This document shows positions 1 to 12,730 of a stretch of DNA of 64,000 nt, in pieces. Source of the DNA: Hygrophila difformis (taxonomy: Eukaryota; Streptophyta; Magnoliopsida; Lamiales; Acanthaceae); the NCBI GenBank assembly GCA_030278955.1, contig JAOANR010000001.1:7242874-7306873 (forward strand), in the 5' to 3' direction. Position 1 is the first letter of the stretch. Each line of letters opens with the position of its first letter. Both the position numbers and the translations under genes were made by a program. The notes under the pieces were generated by a model. That model was not told where the DNA came from. It did no database searches and was given only the letters and a program-made list of their open reading frames with translations.

Positions 1-1492
1 GGGTCTTCTCTTCTAGGTATATGCTTATAAAAATTAATCGTGGTGTGGTTATCCAAATTTTTTGAAAGTCTAAAGATTAATGTGAAAGTTTATTATCAAA
101 TACTAATGATAGCTGTTTGAGCGTCAAATTGTGTTTGTAATTATTAAGAAAGCTTAAGAGCTGTTTAAAAATTTTTACAAATTCCTTCTATGTAATTAAT
201 AGTTTCTGTCACCGCAAGACTTTCACTTTTGTGCGCTCAGCAGCACCGAATTGAGTTTTTTCGACATTAATGTGAGCCAACATTCGCTGTTCCTCTATTT
301 TCTCTTATAGACGTGGGTCAGTCAGATTATTTACCAGTGGACTGCCGTTGGCACAAAAGGTAGATCTTATACATATGTGTTTGGCCACATTGATTGATTC
401 TATTTTGAACACTGGGGTTGTCTTTAGGAACTAGATGAGCTCCGTGTAGGTTCATTGTGTTGGGGTGGCAGATGCAAGGCTGTGTGAATGGACAATAAGT
501 GTGCCACAGTGATCTTGCATATTGGGTTTCATCCATGGCATTTGAAAGTGCTACAAATTCCTTTGACGGACTCAGCATTACCATTATTTATTCCAGTTTT
601 TCCTTTCCTTATCTATCTTTAACTACATTTATTAGGTTCCGTACAAGTGTATTAATTTGGTAAGATTGTATTACAGATGCATAGATTATGCCCCATTTTG
701 TCGTATCTTGTTTATCTGTTTGACTGTTCCATTAAATTAGAACCGGCCCCTTCTGTAATTATTCAAGTTCCTTTCAAACTATCCAGTTTCATTTGTCTTC
801 AGATTCTAATGACCAATATGATTGTGTTTCATGTCTTTATGATATCCATTTCCATCAGCTCTTCACGTAATGTTCATACACATTGTATACTTATGTATTT
901 ATACATACATATATATACAAACACTTTCTCATTGTACTTTTTCTATTTGGCTACTGTTTTAGTTACCGTCTCATGGTTTCAAATATTCTCTTCCAGATCC
1001 AACATTGTTTTCAAAACAGCTGGAGTCTTGTTGGATGAAATGCGAGAGAAGGGGTTAAAAGCCCTCAAGTACAAAGTCATTATTCTCGATGAAGTGCATG
1101 AAAGATCTGTGGAATCTGATCTTGTTCTTGTTTGCATAAAGCAATTTTTATTGCAGAAAAACGATTTGAGGTTGGTCATTTATAACTTCCCATTTTCTGA
1201 TGTTCTAGATCTTTGTCATTAATGTATGCTCTACGTGGGATGCTAGAGTATCCTGACATGATCAACTCTACTCGAGTTACTAAATCTATAAATGACTTTC
1301 TAGGGTGGTTTTGATGTCTGCTACCGCGGACATCAAAAGATATCGTGAATACTTCAAGGATCTTGGTAGGGGCGAAAGAGTAGAAGTGTTGGCAATCCCT
1401 TCCACTGGGAGGGACACATTATTTCGAAAAAATGTGTTGCACCTTGAACAGGTATTCAAGTGACAAGTGTAATTTATTGGGCTATCTATCTG

Positions 1493-1527
<35 letters not shown>

Positions 1528-4500
1528 CTGGTATTGTTTGTGGGTATGCAATCCCACCCTTGTTGCTTGATAGTAGTATTTATTAGCTAATATAGCATAA
1601 TTGTTTCAAATTCCTTTAATTCTTAACCATTAAGGATCTGTACTGTTGCTTTTACCTGTGACATTGTGCTCCTTGATGGCTGAGAAGATTCAGTAGAACT
1701 GTGAACTATGGTACCAATCCCCCACTCATAGCCCAGCAATTATGGAGTATTAAATAAAGCATTTACTCATTCTCTAAAAGTAATTTTGAGAGGTACAAAA
1801 TTAACATTGAAAACAGTGGTGATCAGGACTTTTTACATTACATCTATGATTGACATGAGTGGTGTTTGCTTACCACTTTCTTATTATTTGGTTATAAATT
1901 CAAAATTTGTAGATGGTAAACCATGTCTGCAACATAAACACGAAGCACATGTGATTGTTAGAGACAACTTGATGTTTACTCCCTTAAATTTTGCGCTACA
2001 GTTATTAATGGCACAGGCATGCCGTGGTGCAAAGGCTGCCTGGAGCTATGGCACATGGTGGCATGGTGTGCAATAAACAATAAACTAAAATCTTCAAATT
2101 GAACTTCAAATCCATATAAGCCTCTAGTCAAACTTAAGATTTACCTTGAACTTCAACCAAATGATGAATCAAGGTGTAAGAAAAATGAAATTTAAATTTC
2201 TAATCACTAAAGTCAATGGGCCTGTTTGGCAATTAGCTGTTAGTTAACTGATTACGTGAGTAAGAAATTAGTCAAATTAGCTATTCTTAGACCAATTTTT
2301 TGAAATCCAAAATGCTACTCCTTGTAGTGGATTCAAAAAGAGCTGATTGGACACCGTTTTAAGTTATTTTGTCTCTTTTAAAAAGCTATTTTTCTCACAA
2401 ATGAGGATTCAAAATAGTTGTTTTGCCAAACATATGTCTTGCTGCCTGTAATAGTGCAAAATTTCAAACTGCAGTAAAATGAAAAATAACAAAGCTGCAA
2501 AAACATGAAAAGCATCCATCTTAGCTGTAGGTACACCCATAGTGAAGTTGTGTGCCATCCCATGTTGTATAGCATTGAGGTGGTGCTGTGTGCCATATGT
2601 ACCTGGGTTTACAATACTGTTTTGCCAATACTGTTTTACATATGTACCTGGGTTACGATACTGTTTTGCCAATACGTTTCCATCACAGGATGTACCTGGG
2701 TTACAATACTGTTTTACATGTTTTGCCAAAAGATGTACTGTGCAATTTGTATTGAAATTTGAAATATGCACCAAGTATGTTTAGAAAGCATGAGTTGTAC
2801 ACTTTGTATGTGTGTGTATTTGTAAGGCTGGTGACAGCTATTTCATATTGAGTTGCCGTTGTCCTTAGGTGATTGAGCTACTCGGTAGGAATTGTGAGAA
2901 CCCTTCTTTGGAGTATTGCTCTGGACCAAACCCAAAAATGGCTGAAGCTGATTTCAAGCCTCAAGTGCACAAACTCATCCATGATTTGGTATTACATATT
3001 CACAAAAATGAACCTGATATTGAGAAGAGTATTTTGATTTTCCTCCCAACATACTATGCGCTGGAGCAGCAGTGGGTTCTACTGAAGGCTTTTGGAGAGA
3101 CTTTCAAAGTTCACATTTTGCATCGATGTATTGACACTGACCAGGCCCTCAAAGCTATGAAAATCTGGAAGTCCCATCGTAAGGTATTATTCACTTTTGT
3201 TGCCATAGATTTACTTCTTGCATGGCATTAATATTCTGGTGTGATGAAACTATGCAGTTTGCCAACATAAGACTAAGGTAGTCAGTACAATATTCTCCAC
3301 AGTAACTACACATCTCTCTATTTTCCTGCTACAGGTTATACTTGCTACAAATATAGCAGAATCGTCTGTTACAATACCCAAAGTAGGGTATGTCATAGAT
3401 TCTTGCCGTTCTTTGCAAGTTTTCTGGGATGGAAACCGGAAAACTGACGCAGCAGAGCTGGTTTGGGTTTCAAAATCGCAGGTTAGTATTATATTTATCT
3501 TCTCTTTACTGCTTATGTATTTTGACTCTTATGCTATATGTTAGGCTGAACAACGTCGAGGAAGAACTGGTCGGACTTGTGATGGCACTGTATATCGGTT
3601 GGTGACTGGATCATTTTACAATCTACTGGAGGATCATGAATCCCCTGCAATATTAAAGTTATCATTACGGCAGCAAGTACTGCTGTTATGCTGTGCAGAA
3701 TCTAAAGCCATCAATGAGCCCAGAGGTTATATGTTATTCTTGCCTGCTTGGTTCTCTTTCTTGAATCTTTATTTGGATACTCTTTCTTGTGGATTATGAT
3801 TATTGATAAATAATGTGCATTTTTGTTAACGCTAATTACATACTTGCCACCCGAGAGTAAAACCATGTCAGGGTGGTAGCTTGGTGGTGGTTGGACTTTG
3901 GATTTATATCAACTGGCTAGCATTTATATATGTACTTTTAGTTCCCAATTTTTACGGATTCCAATTTAATCTAAACATCTTCATCATAAGTCATCTATAA
4001 TGTATGACTTTTCCCATTCTGGTAACTGAAATCCTCTGGTTTTGTCATTTCTCTCTATGAATTCCTGTTTTAAGAAGAAAGTGAAATATTGACATTTTCT
4101 GCCCTTTATTTTAGCATTATTGCAGAAGGCAATGGATCCTCCAGACCCTGATATTGTTAAGGAAGCAATAAATTTGCTGGTTGGTATGCATGCATTGGAG
4201 CAGGCATCTTTTAGAGGGCGCCATGAACCTACGTTTTATGGACGATTGCTGGCCAGCTTTTCTCTTTCATTTGATGCTTCTGTGCTTATCCTCAAGTTTG
4301 GTGACATAGGAATGCTGCGTGAAGGCATCATATTTGGCATATTGATGGATCTACAGCCTCTACCAATTTTGCGTCCGTTTGGTCAGGATAACCTGGTATT
4401 TTATTGTTTAGAATTGAATTCTATGCTGCCTAACATTTTCAAATCACTGGCTGACTGAGGCACACTATTTTTTAGTTCATGGAGTACACTGATGCTTATT

Positions 4501-7500
4501 ACAACTGTGATAGTAATATTGGGCTAGGAAGAAAGGAGGCTTTATACATGAGTAACTTCTCTTCATTTCAGTTTTGGCAACGCGCTTTCAAGGTAATTGG
4601 ACCTCTTTTCTGCATTATGCTTATGATCTTTTCCTGTTGGGTACAAGGTTCCGTCAGTTGTTTGGATAACTTGCTTATTACACCGATATGCAGGACAAGT
4701 ACAGGCTTAAGCAACTAACAGAACTGTTCAAGCATGATGACATCCAAGATAACAAAATCCTGCTTCCAGAGGTTGAGGCTGAATGGTGCTCCCTTCATCA
4801 TCTTGTACTACCAGCACTTCAACAAATTATTGAGACGTGTATGATTTCTCTTAAGCCTCAATACCAATACCTTTATGTTTCTCATATACATTGAGCCTGT
4901 GTGATTCTGTTTCTAAGCTGTTTAGGCAAGATTTTCCAATATATTAGGATCCATCCCTCTTATTTTGAACAATTTTTATCCCTCGTTATGTTTTAATCAA
5001 AAATCAGAGAGTATATTTATCAGGATTGGTCAATACTCAGTTGGGTAAATGAAACATGCTACTATTGAAAACAGCTTATAAACTCTATACACAAACATTT
5101 GACTGACTAATTAACTTTCAAATGTTTTCATTTTTGCCTACTTGAAGCATAAGTTCCTAAGCCATAATGTGGTTGTGGTCTTTCATCCTTGGTGTGTTGC
5201 TTGCAGATGATGAGATCTTGAATTCTCTGCATCGATTTCGACCAAAAGCATTAGTTTTGTCCAGCAGTATACCAATTCATTACGATCCATACAACTTTTT
5301 TCATGAATGCTACATTGAATGTGTACAAAATGTGGAACCTCTTGCGTCAGCAACAGAAAACAATGAACTCGATGTCTACCATGATGGTGAATCATTGAAA
5401 TGTGCTTCTGTACCCTTTGTCCGGCCCTATGATTTTCACACAGAAGAGATAGCAAGAAAGTTTGCATCCATAGTTAAGCAGGTACTGTTATAACCTAAGC
5501 TTTTCTAGGCACTATTTCTTTGGAAGTGAATGTGATGTTCGCCATAATCCCTGTAAAATAGGTGAGAGTCCAGCTTACGGAGGATATATTTAGACAACAG
5601 GACATAAGCCTTTACGATTATAGACATCAAGCTGCAGTGGGTGTAGCACGAGCACCAATGTGTAGATATTTTGTCAGTGGTTCGTGCAACAGAGGCAGCC
5701 ATTGCACATTTTCCCATTCATTTGAGGCAAAGAGACCTGTTTGCAAATTCTTTTTCTCTTTACAGGTACCTACTCCACTTCTCTCAGTTCTTACATGTGC
5801 CAATGTTGTTTCTGGAGCATGATAGGGCCTGTATAACTCCCAACGCCTCCAGCCTTGATACTACTGGCTAATTCTAGTATTGTTGAAACTATCAATGAAA
5901 AAAAAATACTACTTACCTTACCTGGGCTTCAAAAGAAATTAGAAATGTTATTTTATTATGTGAATCTAACTATGAGGAGCATGCCGTTACGAGGTACTTT
6001 TGTTTTGTGTTTATGAAACTCCTTTATATTCAACACATTTTGATTTCTCAGATTGAGTCTCTACCACCTAAAAGAAAATACTAAAGATTCCAAATTATTC
6101 AGTTTGCAAATAATAGATTCAATCCTTGTTCAATTCAGTTAGCAATATCTTGCAGCCACTTATCTTTTTGCAGCATACTGTAGTCTTAAGTTAGAAAGTT
6201 GAGAGGTGGATGGATGTAGTTGTTATGAAACTTTTGTCATAATGGCAGAATCTAAACGTTATTAAACAATATGATATACAAAATCATGTTCCCAAACACC
6301 CTCCCAAAGTTAATGGCGTCTAAATTCGTTACTCTCGGTAGTCTGTATGGCTGAACACAACAGTCATTCCAATAACCTAAGAAATGCCAAGTTTCCAATG
6401 TGGTGACTGATGGCATTTTTTATATCTCAATGTAATAATGTTCTCTAGTTTATTTTGACTTTTGAGCCATAGGGATTAGGATCAGAACCAATGTTATGAG
6501 GGGCTTTTATAAGTGTGTTGTTAAGTTACATGCATAATACTCCCTCCGTTTAGAAAAGATAGCTACATTGGTAAAATTGACACTATTCACCCAAACATTT
6601 TGATTTGAAGTTTTATCATAGATATACAAGTTAAAATATAGCAAAGTGAGATCTTGTTAGATTCGTCTCATCTTGTAGTTTTTAAATACTTAAGTTATAG
6701 AATTTTTACTTCTACTGAATTTGAGTTATTAATGATTTAAATTGTGCATTGGACTGCGTGCTGGGTTGGTCAGTAGCTATCTTTAAAAAACGGAGGAAGT
6801 ATATGTTTATATATGTGAGTGCACAGTTCATGTAAATTCTGCACTCTGTACTTAAGACAAGTTGCACTCCCACTCTATCTCTCTCTACTGTTGATGTTAT
6901 GGTCGCCATCGGAATTATTAATCCAATTTCAGGTCCGTCCCACGAAATATGATTATTTCAATTTCTTTGCAGGGGTGCCGCAATGGAGAATCTTGTTTCT
7001 TTTCTCATGATTCTGATTCATCATCACTATCAAGTGGTGAATCTAGTTTGTGCCTTGCAGAAGATGAAGACACTAATGCCGAATTTTTACTTAAATTCCT
7101 TCCTGGCTCTTCATCTGGATGTGTGCTACTGTTGGATGACAATGATCTTCAATTTTCCACAAATCTGGCTCATATGTATGATCCATCTTGTATAATTTCT
7201 GTTACTTCTCTAACAGATCTCCCCATCGATCCTTCACAGTTGGGCATAAAAGTACTGTCTGGACTTACCCACCCTTTTGAGACAATCATGTCAAGGGAAG
7301 GTGACACTGAGGTCCCATGGAATGAGGTTAAATGTGTTTTATGGTTTCCTAGATTTGATAATGAAAATCAGGAAAGAGAGAAGAAGCTTGTGCAGGCCAC
7401 CTTCAATTATTTAGCCATCCGGATAATGGTTGATGTTTTGTACGGAATGCGTGTAATCCTAATTATGAACAACATTCGGTTTTCACAATTGCAGGTAATG

Positions 7501-7862
7501 AAAAGGCGCCCTCTCACCCTTGTTCTGAAGTACCATACAAGATGAATGTTTAACAAGTATTTTGAGATGTATCCATCATTTAGATTTGGTCTTTCGATGA
7601 GATGGCGTAACTAAATCCAATTTCTTCAATGTTGTACCAGGTGGAAAAAATTGCCGGGGAAAGCTTTTTCTTTCTGAGAGAATCATTTCCCTTTGATGAA
7701 TCAAGCTTTGGACGATTACCTGATGAGTTATCATCTATCAAAAGGCCAATGCTGGTTTCAAAGCCAATCTCATATGTATTTTCTCTCTATCCCCCAACCG
7801 AGGGACAATTCAGCAACTGCATGACGTCACTCTGCCAGATGGTTCAGTCGATTCATTTTTAA
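1..7862 (+). CDS. DExH8: DExH-box RNA helicase with two CCCH zinc fingers (DExH8 type), 5' end missing
   Basis: This is a DEAH/DExH-family ATP-dependent RNA helicase; the C-terminal CCCH fingers suggest RNA binding. Exons read: 1-16 (tail of an exon cut by the window edge), 997-1170, 1304-1451, 2869-3183, 3335-3481, 3545-3725, 4115-4395, 4476-4592, 4694-4838, 5207-5481, 5562-5765, 6973-7494 and 7641-7862. All junctions are GT-AG and stay in frame, giving about 915 residues. Motifs seen in order are DEVH (Walker B, near 1090), SAT (near 1320), ATNIAESSVTIP (near 3345) and QRRGRTGR (near 3550). The fingers are CX7CX5CX3H (near 5660) and CX8CX5CX3H, the latter split across the intron 5766-6972. 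The GKT exon must lie left of the window. The closest remembered match is Arabidopsis At2g47680. Frame and motifs look intact, so it is probably functional. The biological role of this helicase is not evident from the sequence. Confidence 0.9.
1482..1528. repeat. (CTAT)n microsatellite
   Basis: A near-perfect tetranucleotide array with one interruption (CTGT) lies in the helicase intron 1452-2868. It is a likely length-variable marker. Confidence 0.95.
2218..2436. mobile_element. hAT-like miniature element in helicase intron
   Basis: The left end GGGCCTGTTTGGCAA and the right end TTGCCAAACA are inverted copies of each other, as in many plant hAT-like MITEs. The element is about 220 bp and has no coding capacity. 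I could not define a target-site duplication. It sits in the intron 1452-2868. Confidence 0.55.
2592..2730. repeat. Imperfect tandem repeat (TGTACCTGGGTTACAATACTG)
   Basis: Three diverged copies of a unit starting GTACCTGGGTT and containing ATACTGTTTT follow one another in the helicase intron. Unit spacing varies from about 45 to 55 bp. No coding meaning is apparent. Confidence 0.7.
6540..6799. mobile_element. Stowaway-like MITE in helicase intron
   Basis: The inverted ends CTCCCTCCGTTT and AAACGGAGGAAG are flanked by TA on both sides (6538-6539 and 6800-6801). This is the hallmark of Tc1/mariner-derived Stowaway MITEs. The interior carries the conserved core around TCTTGTTAGATTCGTCTCAT seen in the other copies in this window. 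It is inserted in the intron that splits the second CCCH finger. Confidence 0.85.
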
Positions 7863-8910
7863 GGCATTCGGATATCCCAGCAGCAAGTGAAATTCAGTAA
7901 GCTAGCGACGTGCCCCTGTTTAAGTTTTGTATAGTGGCATTTACCGTTTTGTCTGGTAATATAGTTATGTGAATTTGGATCTGTCGTGTTTGTCTAAATT
8001 ATGGCCTATGATCTGATCTCTATAGGCAGAGTTTTGTCTATCCTATGCACTCGTGTTCTACACGTTTTGGATGCCTTCTTAATACCCTCAGCTTTTGTCA
8101 ACAAGGAAACAATTTGTGACTGAAGCTATACCCCTACCTTATTGACCCCAAAATGTGTCTGGGTTACTTATTTATGTTGGTTTTAAATGCGTGCATATAT
8201 ATATTGCCATGAATGTTTTCAACAAAGGCCTTCTGGCCTGTGGGTCACCACCCCTCTTGTGGTTGTGGGGGTGGGGGCCTAGCTTCTTCATCTTCATCGC
8301 CGAGTGGACTCAACCCAGTAATAAATGAGGAATTATCTACTTGGTTGGTCCATGAACGTCAGTGTCTATATATTCTTTTTTGTTAGTATTAAACTAGTAC
8401 CATAATTTTTTGCTTGCGAACAATGAAAAATATAGTACTACTAGTAAATAATTTCAATGAGAGTAGTACTATTCATGAAGTTGGATTAGGCAATAGTGTG
8501 TGTTAATGCTAGTCTATCCACACGACCACACCTAAGTACTTATTTAATATCTGACGAAATTGGCACCAAATTCATCGTGGTGCATTCTCCAATGTCTTTG
8601 AGTAAGAAGTAGAAGTATATCAAAGTTGCTGACCGAATTAGGCTTAATGAATGGCGTGAGGTGATAAAATGATGACGGCCATTCCTTTCGTGTCATGCTT
8701 AATTATAAGCCACAAATATGAAAAATGTCTTGATACATTACTATATTCGGTATGCAATCCTGTTGAAAAAGACACTTCATCAGGAAGCGTCGGACACAAA
8801 ATCCTTCATGAAAATGTCTTGGCCACTAATTTGATACTCAAAAGTGGTACGTTTCGTTTTGACAAAATGAAAACAGCCTGTGACTCTAGTGCTCCCTTTG
8901 CTTCCAGGAT

Positions 8911-9078
8911 TAGGGATGGCAATGGGTCCGGGTCAAAATCGAGAGCCGAGAAAAATCCGGGCTTGAGTTGGGTCTTGGGTCTTACAAAAATGAATAAAGA
9001 ACCGTACCGAACCTGAGCCCTGGGTTGGGTCTTGGGTCTTGGCGGAACCGACCAAGACCCGATCCATTGCCATCCCTA
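8911..9078. mobile_element. Small TIR element (TAGGGATGGCAATGGGTC ends)
   Basis: The ends TAGGGATGGCAATGGGTC and GATCCATTGCCATCCCTA are near-perfect inverted repeats. The interior contains several GGGTCTTGGGTCTT-like repeats. The total is about 168 bp with no coding capacity. This is a non-autonomous DNA transposon; the superfamily is not certain. Confidence 0.8.
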
Positions 9079-9423
9079 CCCAGGATAAAATGGACTTTGG
9101 ACATTTCCACAACATTATTATAGGTGGAAACACTTGGACACAAAATCCACTTGCCCTCACCAAATTACACTAGTTGCTCCTCAGATGGACCAGGAAAAGA
9201 AATATCCCAAATCAGTAAAATTTAAAACTACAGTAAACTTTTCTCCTCTTTCGTTTTCGTTTTTTCACCTATGGTGAAAAAACTAAAAATTGCTACAATC
9301 ACTAAATGGCACTATTGTAGCATTACAACATAATAATGAAAATACTTTTGCTCAATTATTCTATCTCACTGTAAAAATAAGGTCTTTGATTTCTTTCGTA
9401 AGCAAGTATTAGTACTAGTAATA

Positions 9424-9691
9424 CTTCCTCCGTCTCAGTGTAATTGTTACACACCCTTCCGATACGCATGCCGATGCATATTTTTAACGGTTAATAACTT
9501 AAATTTTGTACAACGAAAACTTATAAAAAGTTGATTGTCTAAAACTACAAGATTAGACGAATCTAACAAGATTTCACTTGACTATGTTTTTTCTTACATA
9601 ACTATGATAAAAATTTGAATCAAAATTAAACAGTGAATAAAGTCAAAAAAAAAAAAAATGATTTAACAAAAAAGAGTGAGACTGGAGAAAT
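9424..9691. mobile_element. Stowaway-like MITE, degenerate right end
   Basis: The left end CTTCCTCCGTCTCAGTGT pairs with a diverged right end (AGTGAGACTGGAG). The conserved interior GACGAATCTAACAAGATT is present. A poly-A run of about 14 bases lies near 9643-9657. Confidence 0.7.
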
Positions 9692-10040
9692 TATATAGGG
9701 AAGATTGTGATTGTGATGGCGGGGCGGAATAGAAGACGTCTAGTGTCCCCCCAGAAAACATGAACCCCACCCTATTTCTGAAATATCTTCCTATATCATT
9801 GCTAATGTTGTGTTACACTGTTAGTACACTATTTATTTACTATAAATAAATTATTAAATCCTTTGTAAATCTTTTGTAGATTATCTAAATCTTTAGTAGT
9901 AGTTTATAATCAACATTACATAATTATAATTACGTGTAGCCAAAAAACAATGACATAATTATAGGAACGCAATAAACTGTGAACCTAAGCACCAAATACC
10001 AAATCCCTTTCGCCATTCCTTCTCCAATCTCCGTGGTGCG

Positions 10041-11506
10041 ATGGCGCGCGGAACCCTAGATTCTCTACAAGCCATTGAATCTTGCGCCTACCAGCTTCTC
10101 ACTTGGCGCCCCTTCACCAAAACCCTCGATTCCGATTCTCCCAACCACCACCCCTCCGCCGCCGTTAATCACGGCCCGCAGAGCAAGCGCCAGTGCCGCG
10201 CCGATCGGGCTACTTCCTCCTTCTCCATAGATGCCATCCTCGATATGTCCAAACTCAGCCTCTTCGATGACGACAAAGCGCTCTCTCTTTCCGCCGCCAG
10301 GAAGCGTTGGTTCGCGCGGAAGCGCCGACGAAGGGGAGGGTCCAGATCGGTGTCCGGGCGCAGCTCCGATCGCAGGGGGGCATGCTCCATCGCAGCGTCT
10401 GCCGCGAATGGGACCTGCTCCGATTTTCCCATGGTGACTGGGGGTACGGACTCTAGCGGCGAGCTGTTTGGGGACCTGAATTGGGCGTCGGATGTGAGCG
10501 ATCGGAATTCGAGGAGGGAGAGAGAGGGGAGCGGTGGGATGAGTGGGGAGAAGGAGCATGGGAGCGGTGGGTGTGGGCAGTTTGGGAATTGCGATAATCA
10601 GGGGAATGAATCAGGGTATGGTAGTGAACCAGGGTATAGAGGCGATGCTGAGCTTGGGTACGACGATGAGGAAGAGGATGATACTAGGGTTTTGTTCTGG
10701 GGGGATGAGTTTGGTGGTAATGTGTTCCCCATGTCTTTGTTTTATCAATTCATTCAATTGTTTCAAAAATATTCATTATTTGTTGCCTTGATTGTTTGGT
10801 ATCAGCTAAGGAGTGGTTTTCCATTTTGAGCACTATATTTGATACCTAAAAAATGGTTTCTGAGCAGCTTGGTCTAATTCTGATTGAGGATGTGTTTAAT
10901 TTGATTGATCTTGTAACTGCTTGAATTGTTTTGTTCAGCCTTCGGTGGGACTATGATGATTTCTTTAAGTGCTTGTGTGTGTTATAAAATAAGTGATGAA
11001 ACTGCTGTGGCGGCAGTGGTTATTGACAATCATTTTGGAAGTAATTTTTACTTGAGAATTGAGATAGTGAAACCCTTTGCTTAGTGTTACTATGCTCTGA
11101 AGGTAAAATATAAACTTCGTGTGCTATTACTGGTTCCTGATGGTACATAAATTGCAGTAGTTGCTTATTAGGTTGTGGATAGCTATACCTTTGGAATTGG
11201 ACTGGATGCCTTTTTTTTTTTTTTTTTGCTAATGGTGGTTTCTTGTGAAGTGCATAGTGTTCATAAGCTGTGGATTGAGAATTACCTTTTGATGTTATGG
11301 CCCCTTGTGTGCTCTCTTTTCACTTGTGAGAAAATTGCTAATTCTTATTTATGTTTCCAATGATTGAATTGCTCATGCACTGTTTTGGTTCTTCATCACT
11401 AGATTCTGCGTCCAAGTTGGAGAAGGTGGGCGAAAACTCTCTGCAAAAAGCCCATTACCGCCGGCGCAAGAAGCATGATCTGAGAATGGTGAATAGCGTA
11501 AGGTAG
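10041..11506 (+). CDS. Unrecognised small two-exon plant gene (259 aa), basic patch plus acidic stretch
   Basis: The exons are 10041-10716 and 11403-11506, joined G|AT in frame by a GT-AG intron of 686 bp. The N-terminal half is GC-richer than the flanks. It carries a strongly basic run (RKRWFARKRRRRGG, about residues 90-105) that resembles a nuclear localisation signal. It is followed by Ser/Gly-rich sequence and an acidic patch (DDEEEDD) near residue 215. The short second exon encodes a conserved-looking basic tail (QKAHYRRRKKHDLRMV). I have the impression that uncharacterised plant proteins share this tail, but I cannot name the family. A nuclear protein is my inference. The start is the first ATG after a pyrimidine-rich leader and is in frame with strongly coding sequence. 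Confidence 0.7.
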
Positions 11507-12730
11507 TGCCCTGGTATGGCTTAACCCAATCTATATGGGGTTTTGCCTGTGTAAAGATCGAGTCATTGTCTTAGAGAATGCTTTATCAGCTTTGTTACCG
11601 TTGAGATTGGTCTTAACCTCATGACAAAAAGGTGTTTTTGAGGTGTGCATCTTCCTGAAAGAATTTCAAATCAGGCTTCAAAAGCATTAATAGTTTTGCG
11701 AAATACAAATACGTGTGGGTTATAATGTTTGAATGAGGGACCTTGTTATATGTGGATGCATTTCCATATTGTGGCGGAATGCTGAGCATATTTCACTTGA
11801 ACTTTTTGGGTGGAGAATGGAGACGCACCATGGGTGGTGTTGTATATCTTGTAAAATGGCAATCGATATAGTATGTACTACATGTTCACTTCCATTCGTA
11901 TCCAATTTTAACGTTGTTCTTATGTAGTTTATGACTTGTGTCAAGAAATATAACACCCATCCCCACCCCTAAATGGCATGAATTTAGTTGATGATTTCCC
12001 CAATACACCAATATATAGACTATGCAGTATGTTCGTGCATTGGTTTTGTGATGGGTCAATGCATTCTAGTGAAGAACTAGAAAACCCATGCAGTATGTTC
12101 ATTTCGCCCACCGCTGAAATCCAATATCAATTTAGCGGAACAGATTTATAAACCTCCATATAAGCCTCAACAATCAGCATACTACGCTAAGCAGGCTTCT
12201 GTATGACAGAATTTGTCCATACGAACCGGCAAGCCGTGGCAAAAAATATTAGCCCAAATAATTTGATGGTATCTAGCTATACATAATAAAACAAAATACC
12301 GAAAAATTGAGGTTTAAATATATAGAAACTTTTGGTATATAAAATTTAAATTGCAATACAAAATAAAATAATAGTGACTAACCTAAAATTATTTGTTTAT
12401 GGTGTTATTGGTGTACAAATACTGTCATGTTTATATGAATATTTTCTCTATTCAAATGAGTATTGCGGAGTAATGGACTTAAGACGAGTAAACTCATCCC
12501 CATATACATTAAATTGAATGGTGGATTCTAAGAAAATTCTAAGAAACAAATCTTGTACAGATCGCTTGCTGCAGTGAACTACGGAATAAAGAAGTATTTG
12601 GATTGTTTAGATTAACCAAAACCGCCCACTTCGGAAGCGCAAGAACACATTCAATTTCCCCCATCAAACTGGTTTACAATGATACAACCGTACAAGTTGA
12701 ATGAGCTATAAATAGATGACTAGTTCTTCG
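11507..12730. other. Convergent spacer between unknown gene and PPAN
   Basis: It contains the 3' flank of the unknown gene and, from the other side, the 3' flank of PPAN. No ORF with protein-like character and no clear repeat was found. Open frames at 11720-11956 and 11733-11927 overlap on opposite strands and look random. Confidence 0.5.

Larger units (their letters stand above)
7863..10040. other. Intergenic spacer between helicase and small unknown gene
   Basis: No gene is supported here. The first few hundred bases are probably 3' UTR of the helicase. Two MITEs (8911-9078 and 9424-9691) account for part of the rest. The open frames at 8669-9016 and 8933-9163 overlap the first MITE and show no protein-like composition. 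Confidence 0.6.

Noticed and set aside
1786..2076. 96-codon ORF in a helicase intron
   Set aside because: It lies between exons whose junction is already in frame and lacks any domain signature.
8669..9163. Overlapping ORFs on both strands near 9 kb
   Set aside because: They run through the inverted-repeat MITE at 8911-9078 and have repeat-derived composition without domain signatures.
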